Positions 36,019 to 44,903 of a DNA stretch of 64,000 bases are shown in pieces; the first letter of the stretch is position 1; each line of letters begins with the position of its first letter. Made by a program: the position numbers and the translations under genes. Below the pieces are notes generated by a model. It had not been told where the DNA came from. It ran no database searches and worked only from the letters and a program-made list of their open reading frames with translations. Source of the DNA: Enterococcus xiangfangensis (GTDB lineage: Bacteria; Bacillota; Bacilli; Lactobacillales; Enterococcaceae); NCBI RefSeq assembly GCF_005405365.1, contig NZ_BJDX01000006.1, positions 62,001 through 126,000 on the forward strand, given 5' to 3'.

Positions 36019-38042
36019 CACAAAAACAAAAGAAATTTCTTCACTATAGTTGGATAACGCTCCTTTGTGTGGGCGTTATTTTACTTTTATTAGGCACGCT
36101 GGGCAATGCAGTACAAGCAACAGGCTTAGTTGATGAAACCATTGATACAAGCAACGAGTATTCCAAGTATGGTTTAAATCATTATCAGCTTGATTATTAT
36201 GTGGACAATAGCTGGGGCTGGCTGCCGTGGAATTGGAGTGACGGCATAGGGCAATCAGTGATGTATGGACTGTATGCCATTACCAATTTCATTTGGACGA
36301 TTTCTCTTTATCTTTCCAACGCCACAGGCTATTTGGTCAAAGAAGCCTACGCCTTGGATTTCATTAGTCAAACGTCTCAAGCGATTGGTGAGAACATGCA
36401 GACCATTGCAGGGATTACACCGAATGGCTTTTCCAGTTCGGGTTTTTATGTCGGCTTCCTTCTTCTTTTTATTCTGATTGTTGGAATCTACGTTGCCTAT
36501 ACAGGACTGGTGAAACGAGAAACGACCAAAGCTATACGAGCTGTGTTAAATTTTGTGGTGGTGTTTATTCTATCAGCTTCCTTTATTGCGTATGCTCCCG
36601 ATTATATTGCGAAAATCAATGATTTTTCCAAAGATGTGAGCACTGCCAGTTTAGATATTGGGACAAAGATTGTCCTTCCCGATACGGATAGTCAAGGCAA
36701 AGACAGTGTGGATATGATACGTGATAGCCTATTTTCTGTTCAAGTCAAGCAACCGTGGTTATTACTTCAATATGGCTCAACCGATATAGAAACCTTAGGT
36801 GAAGACCGTGTGGAAAAGTTATTGGCTACCAGTCCAGATACAAACAATGGTGAAGATAGAGAAAATGTAGTGATTGAAGAAATTGAAGATCATGACAATA
36901 CCTATTTAACACTCCCGAAGACCATTTCCCGATTAGGAACGGTCTTCTTTTTGTTTGTATTCAATATTGGTATCTCGATTTTTGTTTTCCTTCTAACAGG
37001 AATCATGATTTTTTCGCAAGTGCTATTTATTATTTTCGCTATGTTTTTGCCAATCAGTTTCCTATTAAGTATGTTGCCGAGTTTTGATGGCATGGGCAGG
37101 CATGCCATTACCAAGTTATTTAATGTGATTATGACAAGGGCTGGTATTACCTTGATTATTACCGTTGCCTTTAGTATTTCCACTATGCTTTATTCGCTGT
37201 CAGCAAGTTCTCCCTTTTTCATGATTATGTTTTTACAAATTGTGACCTTTGCAGGGATTTATTTTAAACTGGGCGATTTAATGAGCCTATTCTCTTTACA
37301 AAGCAACGACTCTCAAAACATGGGCAGACAAGTGTTTCGCAGACCTCGTCAAATGATGAATCGACAAACCAGAAGATTTCAACGCAGTATGAGTAAGATT
37401 TTTCGTGGAAAAGCAGGGTCAACGAAGCAAAAGACAATGACAACAAAGCAGAATCAAACCAATAAAGCTAACCATACTCGTCAAAATGAACGGACTACAC
37501 CAAAGAAAGAAACAGCACTTTCCAATGTGAAAAAGCAACAAGGCGGTATCGGGCAACGATTAGGTGAAAAGACAGCCCATGTATTGGACACGAAAAATCG
37601 TCTAGTCAATAAAAGAAAGCAGGCTAAACAACAGATACAGGCGACACCAACCCATGTCAAATATGCCCTTCATCAAGGAAAAGAGAATGTCACTCATAAT
37701 GTAACAGACTTTAAACAATCTATGGCAGATACCAAAGCTCAACGCAAACAACAGCGTATGAACCAGCAGGAGCAAAAACGAAAGAACATTGCTCAAAAGC
37801 GTTTGGAGCTGGATAAAGCAAAAGAAAAAAGACGAAAAGAAAACCCATCATCTCCTGTTCAGAATAACCAGCAGCATGTTCGCAAGCGTCAGCAAACCGT
37901 CACGCCTGTTTTGTCACAAAACACTAAACGTGAAAATCATCAGCGACCATTGAAAAAAGAGCAAAAACAAAAGACACCACCGAAGCAATTCAATCAGAGG
38001 AAGCTAAATAAAAGAACGGATAAGCGAGGACAACAAACATGA
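36015..38042 (+). CDS. Polytopic channel protein, VirB6-like (Tn916 orf15, TcpH type)
   Basis: A 675-residue protein with an N-terminal signal-like segment, about seven membrane segments (up to residue 435) and a 240-residue cytosolic tail extremely rich in Lys, Arg and Gln (RQMMNRQTRRFQRSM onward). TcpH/ConG-type proteins form the membrane part of the channel. The basic tail may contact DNA or the ATPases, which is inference. Four-base overlaps at both ends tie it to orf16 and orf14. Confidence 0.85.
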   Translation: MTQKQKKFLHYSWITLLCVGVILLLLGTLGNAVQATGLVDETIDTSNEYSKYGLNHYQLDYYVDNSWGWLPWNWSDGIGQSVMYGLYAITNFIWTISLYLSNATGYLVKEAYALDFISQTSQAIGENMQTIAGITPNGFSSSGFYVGFLLLFILIVGIYVAYTGLVKRETTKAIRAVLNFVVVFILSASFIAYAPDYIAKINDFSKDVSTASLDIGTKIVLPDTDSQGKDSVDMIRDSLFSVQVKQPWLLLQYGSTDIETLGEDRVEKLLATSPDTNNGEDRENVVIEEIEDHDNTYLTLPKTISRLGTVFFLFVFNIGISIFVFLLTGIMIFSQVLFIIFAMFLPISFLLSMLPSFDGMGRHAITKLFNVIMTRAGITLIITVAFSISTMLYSLSASSPFFMIMFLQIVTFAGIYFKLGDLMSLFSLQSNDSQNMGRQVFRRPRQMMNRQTRRFQRSMSKIFRGKAGSTKQKTMTTKQNQTNKANHTRQNERTTPKKETALSNVKKQQGGIGQRLGEKTAHVLDTKNRLVNKRKQAKQQIQATPTHVKYALHQGKENVTHNVTDFKQSMADTKAQRKQQRMNQQEQKRKNIAQKRLELDKAKEKRRKENPSSPVQNNQQHVRKRQQTVTPVLSQNTKRENHQRPLKKEQKQKTPPKQFNQRKLNKRTDKRGQQT

Positions 38043-39061
38043 AGCTAAAAATAACAGTGATTTGTAGTGTGGTCTTCTCTCTCTTCTTTTTTCTCTTATT
38101 ATTCCTAGTCATTTTCTTTGCAGATGATACGGACAGTGGCGAAAACAACAAGGATTCTTCTATTTCACAAGGCGGTGTGACCGTTTCACCAGAAGTGTTG
38201 GCACACCGTCCGTTGATTGAAAAATATGGTAAGGAATATGGGATTGAAGACTATGTTTCTTATATCTTAGCCATTATGCAAGTGGAATCGGGCGGTACAG
38301 CAGAAGATGTTATGCAAAGTTCCGAATCTTTGGGTTTACCGCCCAACAGTTTGAGTACCGAAGAGTCCATCAAACAAGGGGTTAAATATTTCAGTGAATT
38401 ATTAACCAGTGCAGAACAACAAGGAGTGGATATAGATTCTGTTATCCAATCTTATAATTATGGCGGTGGCTTTTTAAATTATGTGAGGAGTCATGGGAAA
38501 AAATATACCTATGAATTAGCCGAACAGTTTTCTAAAGAGAAGTCGGGTGGTCAAAAAGCAGACTATCCCAATCCCATAGCCATACCTGTGAATGGTGGTT
38601 GGCGATATAACTATGGAAATCAGTTTTATGTTCAGTTGGTTTCACAATACCTAACCGACACTTCCCCAACAGAATTTGATGATGAAACCGTGCAAGTCAT
38701 TATGGACGAAGCCTTGAAATACGAAGGGTTTCCCTATGTCTTTGGAGGGGCGTCGCCTACCACCTCTTTTGATTGTAGTGGCTTAATACAATGGGTGTAT
38801 GACAAAGCTGGCATTTCTCTCCCTCGTGTCGCCCAAGATCAGTATGACGCTACGCAAGAAATCTCTATGGAAGAAGCCCAAGCAGGCGACCTTATCTTCT
38901 TTCATTCAACCTATAATGCAGGCACATATGTGACTCATGTGGCGATATATTTAGAGGGAAATCGCTTTTATCATGCAGGCGACCCAATCGGTTATGGCGA
39001 CTTAAGCAGTCGTTATTGGCAAGACCATCTGATTGGGGCTAGACGTGTTATTCATAACTAA
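38039..39061 (+). CDS. Two-domain peptidoglycan hydrolase (Tn916 orf14, CwlT-like)
   Basis: A 340-residue protein: N-terminal membrane anchor (about 5-28), lysozyme-like transglycosylase domain (ILAIMQVESGG, Glu near 81; residues 55-180) and C-terminal NlpC/P60 endopeptidase domain with catalytic Cys in FDCSGL (about 245), His in TYVTHVAIY (about 303) and a further polar residue. It cuts the cell wall locally so the channel can cross it. It overlaps orf15 by 4 bp. Confidence 0.9.
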   Translation: MKLKITVICSVVFSLFFFLLLFLVIFFADDTDSGENNKDSSISQGGVTVSPEVLAHRPLIEKYGKEYGIEDYVSYILAIMQVESGGTAEDVMQSSESLGLPPNSLSTEESIKQGVKYFSELLTSAEQQGVDIDSVIQSYNYGGGFLNYVRSHGKKYTYELAEQFSKEKSGGQKADYPNPIAIPVNGGWRYNYGNQFYVQLVSQYLTDTSPTEFDDETVQVIMDEALKYEGFPYVFGGASPTTSFDCSGLIQWVYDKAGISLPRVAQDQYDATQEISMEEAQAGDLIFFHSTYNAGTYVTHVAIYLEGNRFYHAGDPIGYGDLSSRYWQDHLIGARRVIHN

Positions 39062-39077
39062 GAAAGGAATGAATCAA

Positions 39078-40007
39078 ATGATTATAAAAATCGAGCGAAA
39101 AGAAAAGAAGGAGAAACCAAAGAAATCTAAAAAACCGAGCAAGCAAAGAAAAGTTCCGATGATTAAAGTTGGCACGCATAAGAAATTAACCTTTGTTTTA
39201 TGGGTTTTATTGATTGGTAGTGTCGGATTTGGAATCTATAAAAATTTTACTGCCATTGACACTCATACTGTCCGTGAAACAGAAATCATTAAACAGCAGA
39301 TTGTCGATACCAACCAAGTAGAAAGTTTTGTGAAATCCTTTGCGAAAGACTACTTTTCGTGGCAACAATCCCAAGAAGCCATTGATAAACGAAATGAAAA
39401 ATTGACCCATTATTTGACGGAAGAATTGCAGGTATTAAATGAAGAAATGATTCGTAAGGATATTCCTACTAGTTCTAGTGTGAACGATATACAGGTGTGG
39501 CAGGTTTCTCAAGTGAATGAGAACACCTTTGAGGTACTGTTTTCTGTTGAACAAGTTATTACCGAAGACAAAGACAAGGAAACTATATCGTCTAGCTTTC
39601 ATGTGGTTGTCCATATAGATGAATCAGATAATATGGTTATTATCAAAAATCCGACAATGAGTAAGAAACCTCAAAAATCGGACTACCAACCCAAACAGCT
39701 AGAAAGTGACCATACAGTAGATACAGAAACGATGGACGAAATCACTAGCTTTTTAGAAACGTTCTTCCAGCTCTATCCTACCGCCACAGAAAAAGAATTG
39801 ACTTACTATGTAAGTAATCATGTGTTACCTATGATTAACAAGGAATATGTTTTCGAGGAATTGGTGAATCCTATCTTTACCAGAAAAGATAACCAAGTAA
39901 TCGTGAATGTCGCTGTGAAATATTTAGATCAAGAAACAAAGGCAACCCAAATCTCGCAATTTGAGTTGATATTAGAAAAACAAGATAATTGGAAGATTGT
40001 AAAATAA
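39078..40007 (+). CDS. TcpC-like channel protein (Tn916 orf13)
   Basis: A 309-residue protein with a very basic N-terminus (ERKEKKEKPKKSKKPSKQRK), one membrane segment (about 38-57) and two NTF2-like extracellular domains (about 75-190 and 215-305), as known for TcpC of pCW3, a VirB8-like core component. The ATG at 39078 is preceded by AGAAAGGAATG, and an upstream start inside orf14 is unlikely. It ends the transfer operon before the hairpin 40017-40049. Confidence 0.85.
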   Translation: MIIKIERKEKKEKPKKSKKPSKQRKVPMIKVGTHKKLTFVLWVLLIGSVGFGIYKNFTAIDTHTVRETEIIKQQIVDTNQVESFVKSFAKDYFSWQQSQEAIDKRNEKLTHYLTEELQVLNEEMIRKDIPTSSSVNDIQVWQVSQVNENTFEVLFSVEQVITEDKDKETISSSFHVVVHIDESDNMVIIKNPTMSKKPQKSDYQPKQLESDHTVDTETMDEITSFLETFFQLYPTATEKELTYYVSNHVLPMINKEYVFEELVNPIFTRKDNQVIVNVAVKYLDQETKATQISQFELILEKQDNWKIVK

Positions 40008-40016
40008 CAAATATTG

Positions 40017-40056
40017 GTACATGATTACAGATACTTTGTAATCATGTACTCTTTTT
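40017..40056 (+). terminator. Terminator between transfer operon and tet(M) leader
   Basis: A perfect 12-bp stem (40017-40028 and 40038-40049) followed by TCTTTTTG, ten bases past the orf13 stop. Confidence 0.8.
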
Positions 40057-40076
40057 GATAAAAAATTGGAGATTCC

Positions 40077-40105
40077 TTTACAAATATGCTCTTACGTGCT
40101 ATTAT
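40077..40105 (+). promoter_or_regulatory. tet(M) promoter
   Basis: TTTACA (40077-40082), 17-bp spacer, TATTAT (40100-40105), as in the Tn916 tet(M) promoter. In Tn916 drug-induced transcription from here can run through the rest of the element and around the circular form into the transfer genes. Confidence 0.8.
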
Positions 40106-40136
40106 TTAAGTGACTATTTAAAAGGAGTTAATAAAT

Positions 40137-40352
40137 ATGCGGCAAGGTATTCTTAAATAAACTGTCAATTTGATAGCGGGAACAAATAATTAGATGTCCT
40201 TTTTTAGGAGGGCTTAGTTTTTTGTACCCAGTTTAAGAATACCTTTATCATGTGATTCTAAAGTATCCAGAGAATATCTGTATGCTTTGTATACCTATGG
40301 TTATGCATAAAAATCCCAGTGATAAAAGTATTTATCACTGGGATTTTTATGC
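40137..40352 (+). promoter_or_regulatory. tet(M) attenuator leader
   Basis: The leader contains an 8-codon frame (40137-40160, MRQGILK) after AAAGGAG, a perfect 14-bp inverted repeat (40144-40157 and 40232-40245) and a perfect 22-bp inverted repeat (40305-40326 and 40331-40352) that forms a strong hairpin ending in T-rich sequence. In Tn916 the last hairpin acts as an attenuator: tetracycline-slowed ribosomes on the short upstream frame allow read-through into tet(M). Confidence 0.75.
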
Positions 40353-40368
40353 CCTTTTGGGTTTTTGA
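40282..40368 (+). CDS. tet(M) leader peptide (Tn916 orf12)
   Basis: A 28-codon frame starting MLCIPMVMHKNP and ending ALLGF, matching the known Orf12 leader. It covers the attenuator hairpin and ends 15 bases before the tet(M) start, so its translation rate decides whether the hairpin forms. Confidence 0.8.
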   Translation: MLCIPMVMHKNPSDKSIYHWDFYALLGF

Positions 40369-40383
40369 ATGGAGGAAAATCAC

Positions 40384-42303
40384 ATGAAAATTATTAATAT
40401 TGGAGTTTTAGCTCATGTTGATGCAGGAAAAACTACCTTAACAGAAAGCTTATTATATAACAGTGGAGCGATTACAGAATTAGGAAGCGTGGACAAAGGT
40501 ACAACGAGGACGGATAATACGCTTTTAGAACGTCAGAGAGGAATTACAATTCAGACAGGAATAACCTCTTTTCAGTGGGAAAATACGAAGGTGAACATCA
40601 TAGACACGCCAGGACATATGGATTTCTTAGCAGAAGTATATCGTTCATTATCAGTTTTAGATGGGGCAATTCTACTGATTTCTGCAAAAGATGGCGTACA
40701 AGCACAAACTCGTATATTATTTCATGCACTTAGGAAAATGGGGATTCCCACAATCTTTTTTATCAATAAGATTGACCAAAATGGAATTGATTTATCAACG
40801 GTTTATCAGGATATTAAAGAGAAACTTTCTGCCGAAATTGTAATCAAACAGAAGGTAGAACTGTATCCTAATATGTGTGTGACGAACTTTACCGAATCTG
40901 AACAATGGGATACGGTAATAGAGGGAAACGATGACCTTTTAGAGAAATATATGTCCGGTAAATCATTAGAAGCATTGGAACTCGAACAAGAGGAAAGCAT
41001 AAGATTTCAGAATTGTTCTCTGTTCCCTCTTTATCATGGAAGTGCAAAAAGTAATATAGGGATTGATAACCTTATAGAAGTTATTACTAATAAATTTTAT
41101 TCATCAACACATCGAGGTCCGTCTGAACTTTGCGGAAATGTTTTCAAAATTGAATATACAAAAAAAAGACAACGTCTTGCATATATACGCCTTTATAGTG
41201 GAGTACTACATTTACGAGATTCGGTTAGAGTATCAGAAAAAGAAAAAATAAAAGTTACAGAAATGTATACTTCAATAAATGGTGAATTATGTAAGATTGA
41301 TAGAGCTTATTCTGGAGAAATTGTTATTTTGCAAAATGAGTTTTTGAAGTTAAATAGTGTTCTTGGAGATACAAAACTATTGCCACAGAGAAAAAAGATT
41401 GAAAATCCGCACCCTCTACTACAAACAACTGTTGAACCGAGTAAACCTGAACAGAGAGAAATGTTGCTTGATGCCCTTTTGGAAATCTCAGATAGTGATC
41501 CGCTTCTACGATATTACGTGGATTCTACGACACATGAAATTATACTTTCTTTCTTAGGGAAAGTACAAATGGAAGTGATTAGTGCACTGTTGCAAGAAAA
41601 GTATCATGTGGAGATAGAACTAAAAGAGCCTACAGTCATTTATATGGAGAGACCGTTAAAAAATGCAGAATATACCATTCACATCGAAGTGCCGCCAAAT
41701 CCTTTCTGGGCTTCCATTGGTTTATCTGTATCACCGCTTCCGTTGGGAAGTGGAATGCAGTATGAGAGCTCGGTTTCTCTTGGATACTTAAATCAATCAT
41801 TTCAAAATGCAGTTATGGAAGGGATACGCTATGGTTGCGAACAAGGATTATATGGTTGGAATGTGACGGATTGTAAAATCTGTTTTAAGTACGGTTTATA
41901 CTATAGCCCTGTTAGTACTCCAGCAGATTTTCGGATGCTTACTCCTATTGTACTGGAGCAAGCCTTTAGAAAAGCTGGAACAGAATTGTTAGAGCCATAT
42001 CTTAGTTTTAAAGTTTATGCACCACAGGAATATCTTTCACGGGCATATAACGATGCTCCCAAATATTGTGCAAATATCGTAAATACTCAACTGAAAAATA
42101 ATGAGGTCATTATTATTGGAGAAATTCCTGCTCGATGTATTCAAGATTATCGCAATGATTTAACTTTTTTTACAAATGGGCTTAGTGTTTGTTTAGCAGA
42201 GCTAAAAGGATATCAGGTTACCACTGGCGAACCTGTTTGCCAGACCCGTCGTCTAAATAGTCGGATAGATAAAGTAAGATATATGTTCAATAAAATAACT
42301 TAG
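40384..42303 (+). CDS. tet(M): Tet(M) ribosomal protection protein
   Basis: A 639-residue EF-G-like GTPase that removes tetracycline from the ribosome. The N-terminus [18 protein letters not shown] carries the P-loop (about 10-18); switch [10 protein letters not shown] and the NKID motif follow, then the domain III-V pattern of EF-G with the family end [10 protein letters not shown]. Length is exactly that of Tet(M). The ATG at 40384 lies after GGAGG; an in-frame ATG at 40369 precedes the ribosome site and is not used. It is transcribed through the attenuator leader. Confidence 0.97.
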   Translation: MKIINIGVLAHVDAGKTTLTESLLYNSGAITELGSVDKGTTRTDNTLLERQRGITIQTGITSFQWENTKVNIIDTPGHMDFLAEVYRSLSVLDGAILLISAKDGVQAQTRILFHALRKMGIPTIFFINKIDQNGIDLSTVYQDIKEKLSAEIVIKQKVELYPNMCVTNFTESEQWDTVIEGNDDLLEKYMSGKSLEALELEQEESIRFQNCSLFPLYHGSAKSNIGIDNLIEVITNKFYSSTHRGPSELCGNVFKIEYTKKRQRLAYIRLYSGVLHLRDSVRVSEKEKIKVTEMYTSINGELCKIDRAYSGEIVILQNEFLKLNSVLGDTKLLPQRKKIENPHPLLQTTVEPSKPEQREMLLDALLEISDSDPLLRYYVDSTTHEIILSFLGKVQMEVISALLQEKYHVEIELKEPTVIYMERPLKNAEYTIHIEVPPNPFWASIGLSVSPLPLGSGMQYESSVSLGYLNQSFQNAVMEGIRYGCEQGLYGWNVTDCKICFKYGLYYSPVSTPADFRMLTPIVLEQAFRKAGTELLEPYLSFKVYAPQEYLSRAYNDAPKYCANIVNTQLKNNEVIIIGEIPARCIQDYRNDLTFFTNGLSVCLAELKGYQVTTGEPVCQTRRLNSRIDKVRYMFNKIT

Positions 42304-42400
42304 TGCGTTTTATGTTGTTATATAAATATGGTTTCTTATTAAATAAGATGAAATATTCTTTAATATAGATTTGAATTAAAGTGGAAAGGAGGAGATTGTT

Positions 42401-42589
42401 ATTATAAACTACAAGTGGATATTGTGTCCTATTTGTGGAAATAAAACAAGACTACGAATACGAGTGGATACTATACTTAAAAATTTCCCTTTATACTGCC
42501 CCAAATGTAAGAACGAAACTTTAATTAATGTTCAAAAAATGAATATAATAACAATCAAAGAGCCAGACGCCAAGACGCAGAGCCGATAA
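42401..42589 (+). CDS. Cysteine-rich KTR-domain peptide (Tn916 orf6 position)
   Basis: A 62-residue peptide with two CxxC pairs (CPICGNKTR and YCPKCKNE), i.e. a zinc-ribbon-like KTR domain, ending EPDAKTQSR. No ATG, GTG or TTG exists upstream of the domain in this frame, which is open only from 42380. The ribosome site AAAGGAGG (42385-42392) lies eight bases before an ATT codon, so ATT (42401) is the likely unusual start; otherwise TTG at 42422 would cut off the first residues. Common in Gram-positive mobile elements; function unknown. Confidence 0.65.
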   Translation: MINYKWILCPICGNKTRLRIRVDTILKNFPLYCPKCKNETLINVQKMNIITIKEPDAKTQSR

Positions 42590-42626
42590 TTTGAGAAATG
42601 AAACTCTCATCTTATCGGCTCTTTTT
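42579..42626 (+). terminator. Terminator after tet(M)/KTR genes
   Basis: An 11-bp stem (42579-42589 and 42612-42622) with T-run after it; the left arm covers the KTR stop codon. On the other strand it may also stop orf9 transcription. Confidence 0.7.
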
Positions 42627-42646
42627 GTTTATCTGAATTTTACTGA

Positions 42647-43000
42647 CTAGCCTTCAATATTTCTTGCTTCATTGATACCTTTTGCTAGTGCTTCCATTAA
42701 GGATAGTTCTTTGTCTGTAAAGCTATCCATGTATTTTTCTATCTGTAGCCTTCGAGTGCTTTTTATCAAATTATCTGTAGGTAAGAAAAATTCATCAATA
42801 GACACATGGAGTAATGATACAAGATCATAAAGCACCTGTGTACTTGGGTGTTGCCCTTTATTTTCTATATTTGTTAAATAACGTGGGTCAATTTCAATGA
42901 TTGTTCCTACTTGTTCACGGGTGAGACCACGTTTTATTCGAGCCTCTTTAATCGCTAGACCAACGGCTCTAAAATCGTATTTATCTTCTTTTTTACGCAT
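42647..43000 (-). CDS. XRE-family repressor (Tn916 orf9)
   Basis: A 117-residue regulator with N-terminal helix-turn-helix ([27 protein letters not shown], about 25-51) and a short helical tail. It is the only minus-strand gene inside the element and points toward tet(M). Orf9 in Tn916 is considered a repressor of the orf7/orf8 promoter; tet(M) read-through produces antisense RNA to it and so relieves repression. The layout here is the same. Confidence 0.85.
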   Translation of the reverse strand: MRKKEDKYDFRAVGLAIKEARIKRGLTREQVGTIIEIDPRYLTNIENKGQHPSTQVLYDLVSLLHVSIDEFFLPTDNLIKSTRRLQIEKYMDSFTDKELSLMEALAKGINEARNIEG

Positions 43001-43205
43001 AATAAACCACCTCTATACATTTTACTGTTCCTATCCAAGTGGAAACAGGTATAGAAAAACGTGTTATGTAGTTTGTGAGTTCTTTTAAGAGCGCTATTAT
43101 GCTTATGAATGTGATAAATCCAATCTCAAATAGAAAGGTCGCTGATTTTATTTACCCATACAACTATATAAAATTTAGTTATGCTGCTAAAAAGTAGATA
43201 AAATT

Positions 43206-43232
43206 GGCGACTGAATGGAGGTCACAGTCGCC
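43206..43232 (+). promoter_or_regulatory. Hairpin displaying the orf10 ribosome site
   Basis: GGCGACT (43206-43212) pairs with AGTCGCC (43226-43232). The loop carries GGAGG (43217-43221) and the ATG at 43233 follows directly. It may control initiation of the small frame. Confidence 0.45.
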
Positions 43233-43304
43233 ATGAAAAAGATACGTCACTATCTAATTCTCTTAATTAGGTTCTTATCAAAAAAACTTACCCACCTACA
43301 CTAG
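43233..43304 (+). CDS. Short membrane-like peptide (orf10) ending in a slippery site
   Basis: A 23-codon frame, MKKIRHYLILLIRFLSKK then LTHLH-stop, with a ribosome site in a hairpin loop. Codons 16-18 are TCA AAA AAA, forming the slippery heptamer A AAA AAA (43280-43286) in the right register. A -1 shift enters a frame open without interruption through 43388 into the orf7 sigma frame. Either the peptide ends here or a longer protein is made by slippage, or the element lost one base from an ancestral gene. Confidence 0.5.
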   Translation: MKKIRHYLILLIRFLSKKLTHLH

Positions 43305-43531
43305 ATAAATATGACCATCAATGTGGTTTTACAAATCGTATAGACAGAACAATTGAAGCACATGAACAGAGAAAACAATCTGTTTATGTGTTTTTTTGGC
43401 TACTTCGTGAATATCTTTTAAGATTTTTCTTCACTTATGCAACAAATCCCCCTTTCGTGTCGGGACTTAGTATGAAGGGAGATAAAGAAGTACATGCCAC
43501 TCCCTTTCACGACAGAAAGGGGGTGAAAAAC

Positions 43532-43954
43532 ATGAAACCATCTTCTTTTCAAGAAACCATAGAAAATCAGTTTGACTATATCTGCAAACAAGCCATTGAA
43601 GATGAACGGAAAGATTATTTCAAACATCTAAGCAGACTGTCCAAAAAAGAAGTTTCATTTTCTGAAATAGATAACTACCTTGTCACCTCTTTTTCTACGG
43701 TTGATACGTATGTCACTGATTTTCAACTATTCACATTGTATGGATTAAGAATCAATGTTGAAAGTGATTTGTTAAGCGAAGCCTTACGCCACCTTCCAGA
43801 GAACAAGCGGAACATCATTTTACTTCATTATTTTATGGATATGAGTGATGTGGAAATTGCAGAATTACTAAATGTAAATCGTTCAACAGTTTATCGTCAT
43901 CGAATAAGTGGACTAGCCATGATTAAAGAATTCATGAAGGAGTGTAAAGAATGA
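43532..43954 (+). CDS. Sigma-70-like regulator (Tn916 orf7)
   Basis: A 140-residue protein with a C-terminal sigma region 4 helix-turn-helix (LPENKRNIILLHYFMDMSDVEIAELLNVNRSTVYRHR, about 89-124). The ATG at 43532 has AAGGGGG eight bases before it; an open frame continues far upstream (to 43286) but the ribosome site favours this start. That ribosome site is part of an inverted repeat (43448-43462 with 43510-43523). Orf7 with Orf8 promotes transfer gene expression in Tn916. It overlaps orf8 by 4 bp. Confidence 0.8.
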   Translation: MKPSSFQETIENQFDYICKQAIEDERKDYFKHLSRLSKKEVSFSEIDNYLVTSFSTVDTYVTDFQLFTLYGLRINVESDLLSEALRHLPENKRNIILLHYFMDMSDVEIAELLNVNRSTVYRHRISGLAMIKEFMKECKE

Positions 43955-44181
43955 AAACAGCCTATCCAAGGGTTCCCTTCCCCCTCATTGTAAAGGCGAC
44001 AGATGGCGACGTGGAAGCAATTAATCAGATTGTTAAACATTATCGAGGGTATACCTCAAAACGTTCTTTGCGTCGCATGACAGACGAATATGGCAATTCT
44101 CATATGGTTATTGATGAAACCCTACGTGGCAGAATGGAAACAAAACTCATCACCAAGATTTTAGCGTTCGAAATTAAATAA
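43951..44181 (+). CDS. Helix-turn-helix partner protein (Tn916 orf8)
   Basis: A 76-residue protein of the conjugative-transposon HTH family (PFPLIVKATDGDVEAINQIVKHY), similar to sigma region 2-like N-terminal pieces. Overlapping with orf7 by 4 bp, the two probably act as a split regulator that activates the transfer region, as proposed for Tn916. Confidence 0.8.
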   Translation: MKTAYPRVPFPLIVKATDGDVEAINQIVKHYRGYTSKRSLRRMTDEYGNSHMVIDETLRGRMETKLITKILAFEIK

Positions 44182-44676
44182 TCTCATTTTTTCGTGGAAG
44201 CGTGTTGAACCGTTCCACGCTTCCCGATTTGGGAGGTTTGTTATTCCATCAAAGCCTACTGTATGTTCAGTATGTTTTGATAGGCTAACAAGCCAAACGT
44301 TCTTTGACAATTGAATAAAGCCAATCGAATACGTTTCGATAAGAAAAGAGCCAACGAACTAACACGCCATGATCTATGAAGATAGCGAGCGATTCATGTT
44401 AAAACTTCGTAAACAATCTTTAGCAGGATTGTTGCCATGACTTTCTTATCGTGATAATGATACTCCCGTATAGCCACAGTCCGAGCGTTAGTAGCGTCGC
44501 AGACAATGGGTACGGCTACATGAAAATCATGCAGGGGTGAAATGCCCGTGAGCTTTGCTAGAGCTGTTCGATTGCTGGGATATTCTTCTCTTGTCAATGT
44601 ATTATCATAAAAATATTTGATATAATTATAGGTGAATATTGGAGTTTTCCTAGCCTATAATGGGAAAGGAGTAATA
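44182..44676 (+). other. 495-bp non-coding stretch between orf8 and the excisionase gene
   Basis: No convincing gene. It contains a 9-bp inverted repeat (44196-44204 and 44216-44224), a CTTTGACAATTGAATAAAG-type segment (about 44301) reminiscent of rRNA spacer sequences, and a comparatively GC-rich part (about 44390-44580) with several short complementary arms. A TTG-initiated minus-strand frame of 67 codons exists (44394-44597) but has no clear support. It could hold a structured RNA or excisionase/integrase regulatory sites. Confidence 0.4.
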
Positions 44677-44877
44677 ATGATAACGGTCACAAAAAAAGAT
44701 TTAGTTGAGCTAGGATATGGAACTTCTTTTTCAGCAGACATCATAAAAAAAGCAAAAGAATTGATGATTACAAAAGGGCATACCTACTATCAATCTCGAA
44801 AGTTAGATAGAGTCCCTCGTGAAGCTGTTGAAGAAATTCTAGGAATTCGGTTTTCAAATGAAAACAGGTCTGAGTAG
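44677..44877 (+). CDS. xis: DUF3173 protein, probable excisionase
   Basis: A 66-residue protein MITVTKKDLVELGYGTSFSA... of the DUF3173 family, whose genes sit directly before tyrosine integrases of Tn5801-like elements. The size and a HTH-like profile fit a recombination directionality factor. The ATG at 44677 follows GGAAAGGAG; an earlier in-frame start has no ribosome site. It differs from the Xis of Tn916, in line with the different insertion site. The integrase gene starts 26 bp later. Confidence 0.7.
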   Translation: MITVTKKDLVELGYGTSFSADIIKKAKELMITKGHTYYQSRKLDRVPREAVEEILGIRFSNENRSE

Positions 44878-44903
44878 TTTTTGCACAGTAAGGAGTAAAA
44901 ACT

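Noticed and set aside
40369..40383. Earlier in-frame ATG for Tet(M)
   Set aside because: It precedes the GGAGG ribosome site; the standard 639-residue start at 40384 fits the known protein.
43388..43531. GTG-started 188-residue version of orf7
   Set aside because: No ribosome site near the GTG, while AAGGGGG lies eight bases before ATG 43532; the upstream open frame is treated under the frameshift finding instead.
44301..44325. rRNA-spacer-like string as a real rRNA operon fragment
   Set aside because: Only a short similarity to the common CTTTGA-AATTGAATA type sequence, with no rRNA nearby.
44394..44597. 67-codon minus-strand frame with TTG start
   Set aside because: No convincing ribosome site or recognised domain; it lies in a stretch that looks structured, so it is described as non-coding, with the frame mentioned there.
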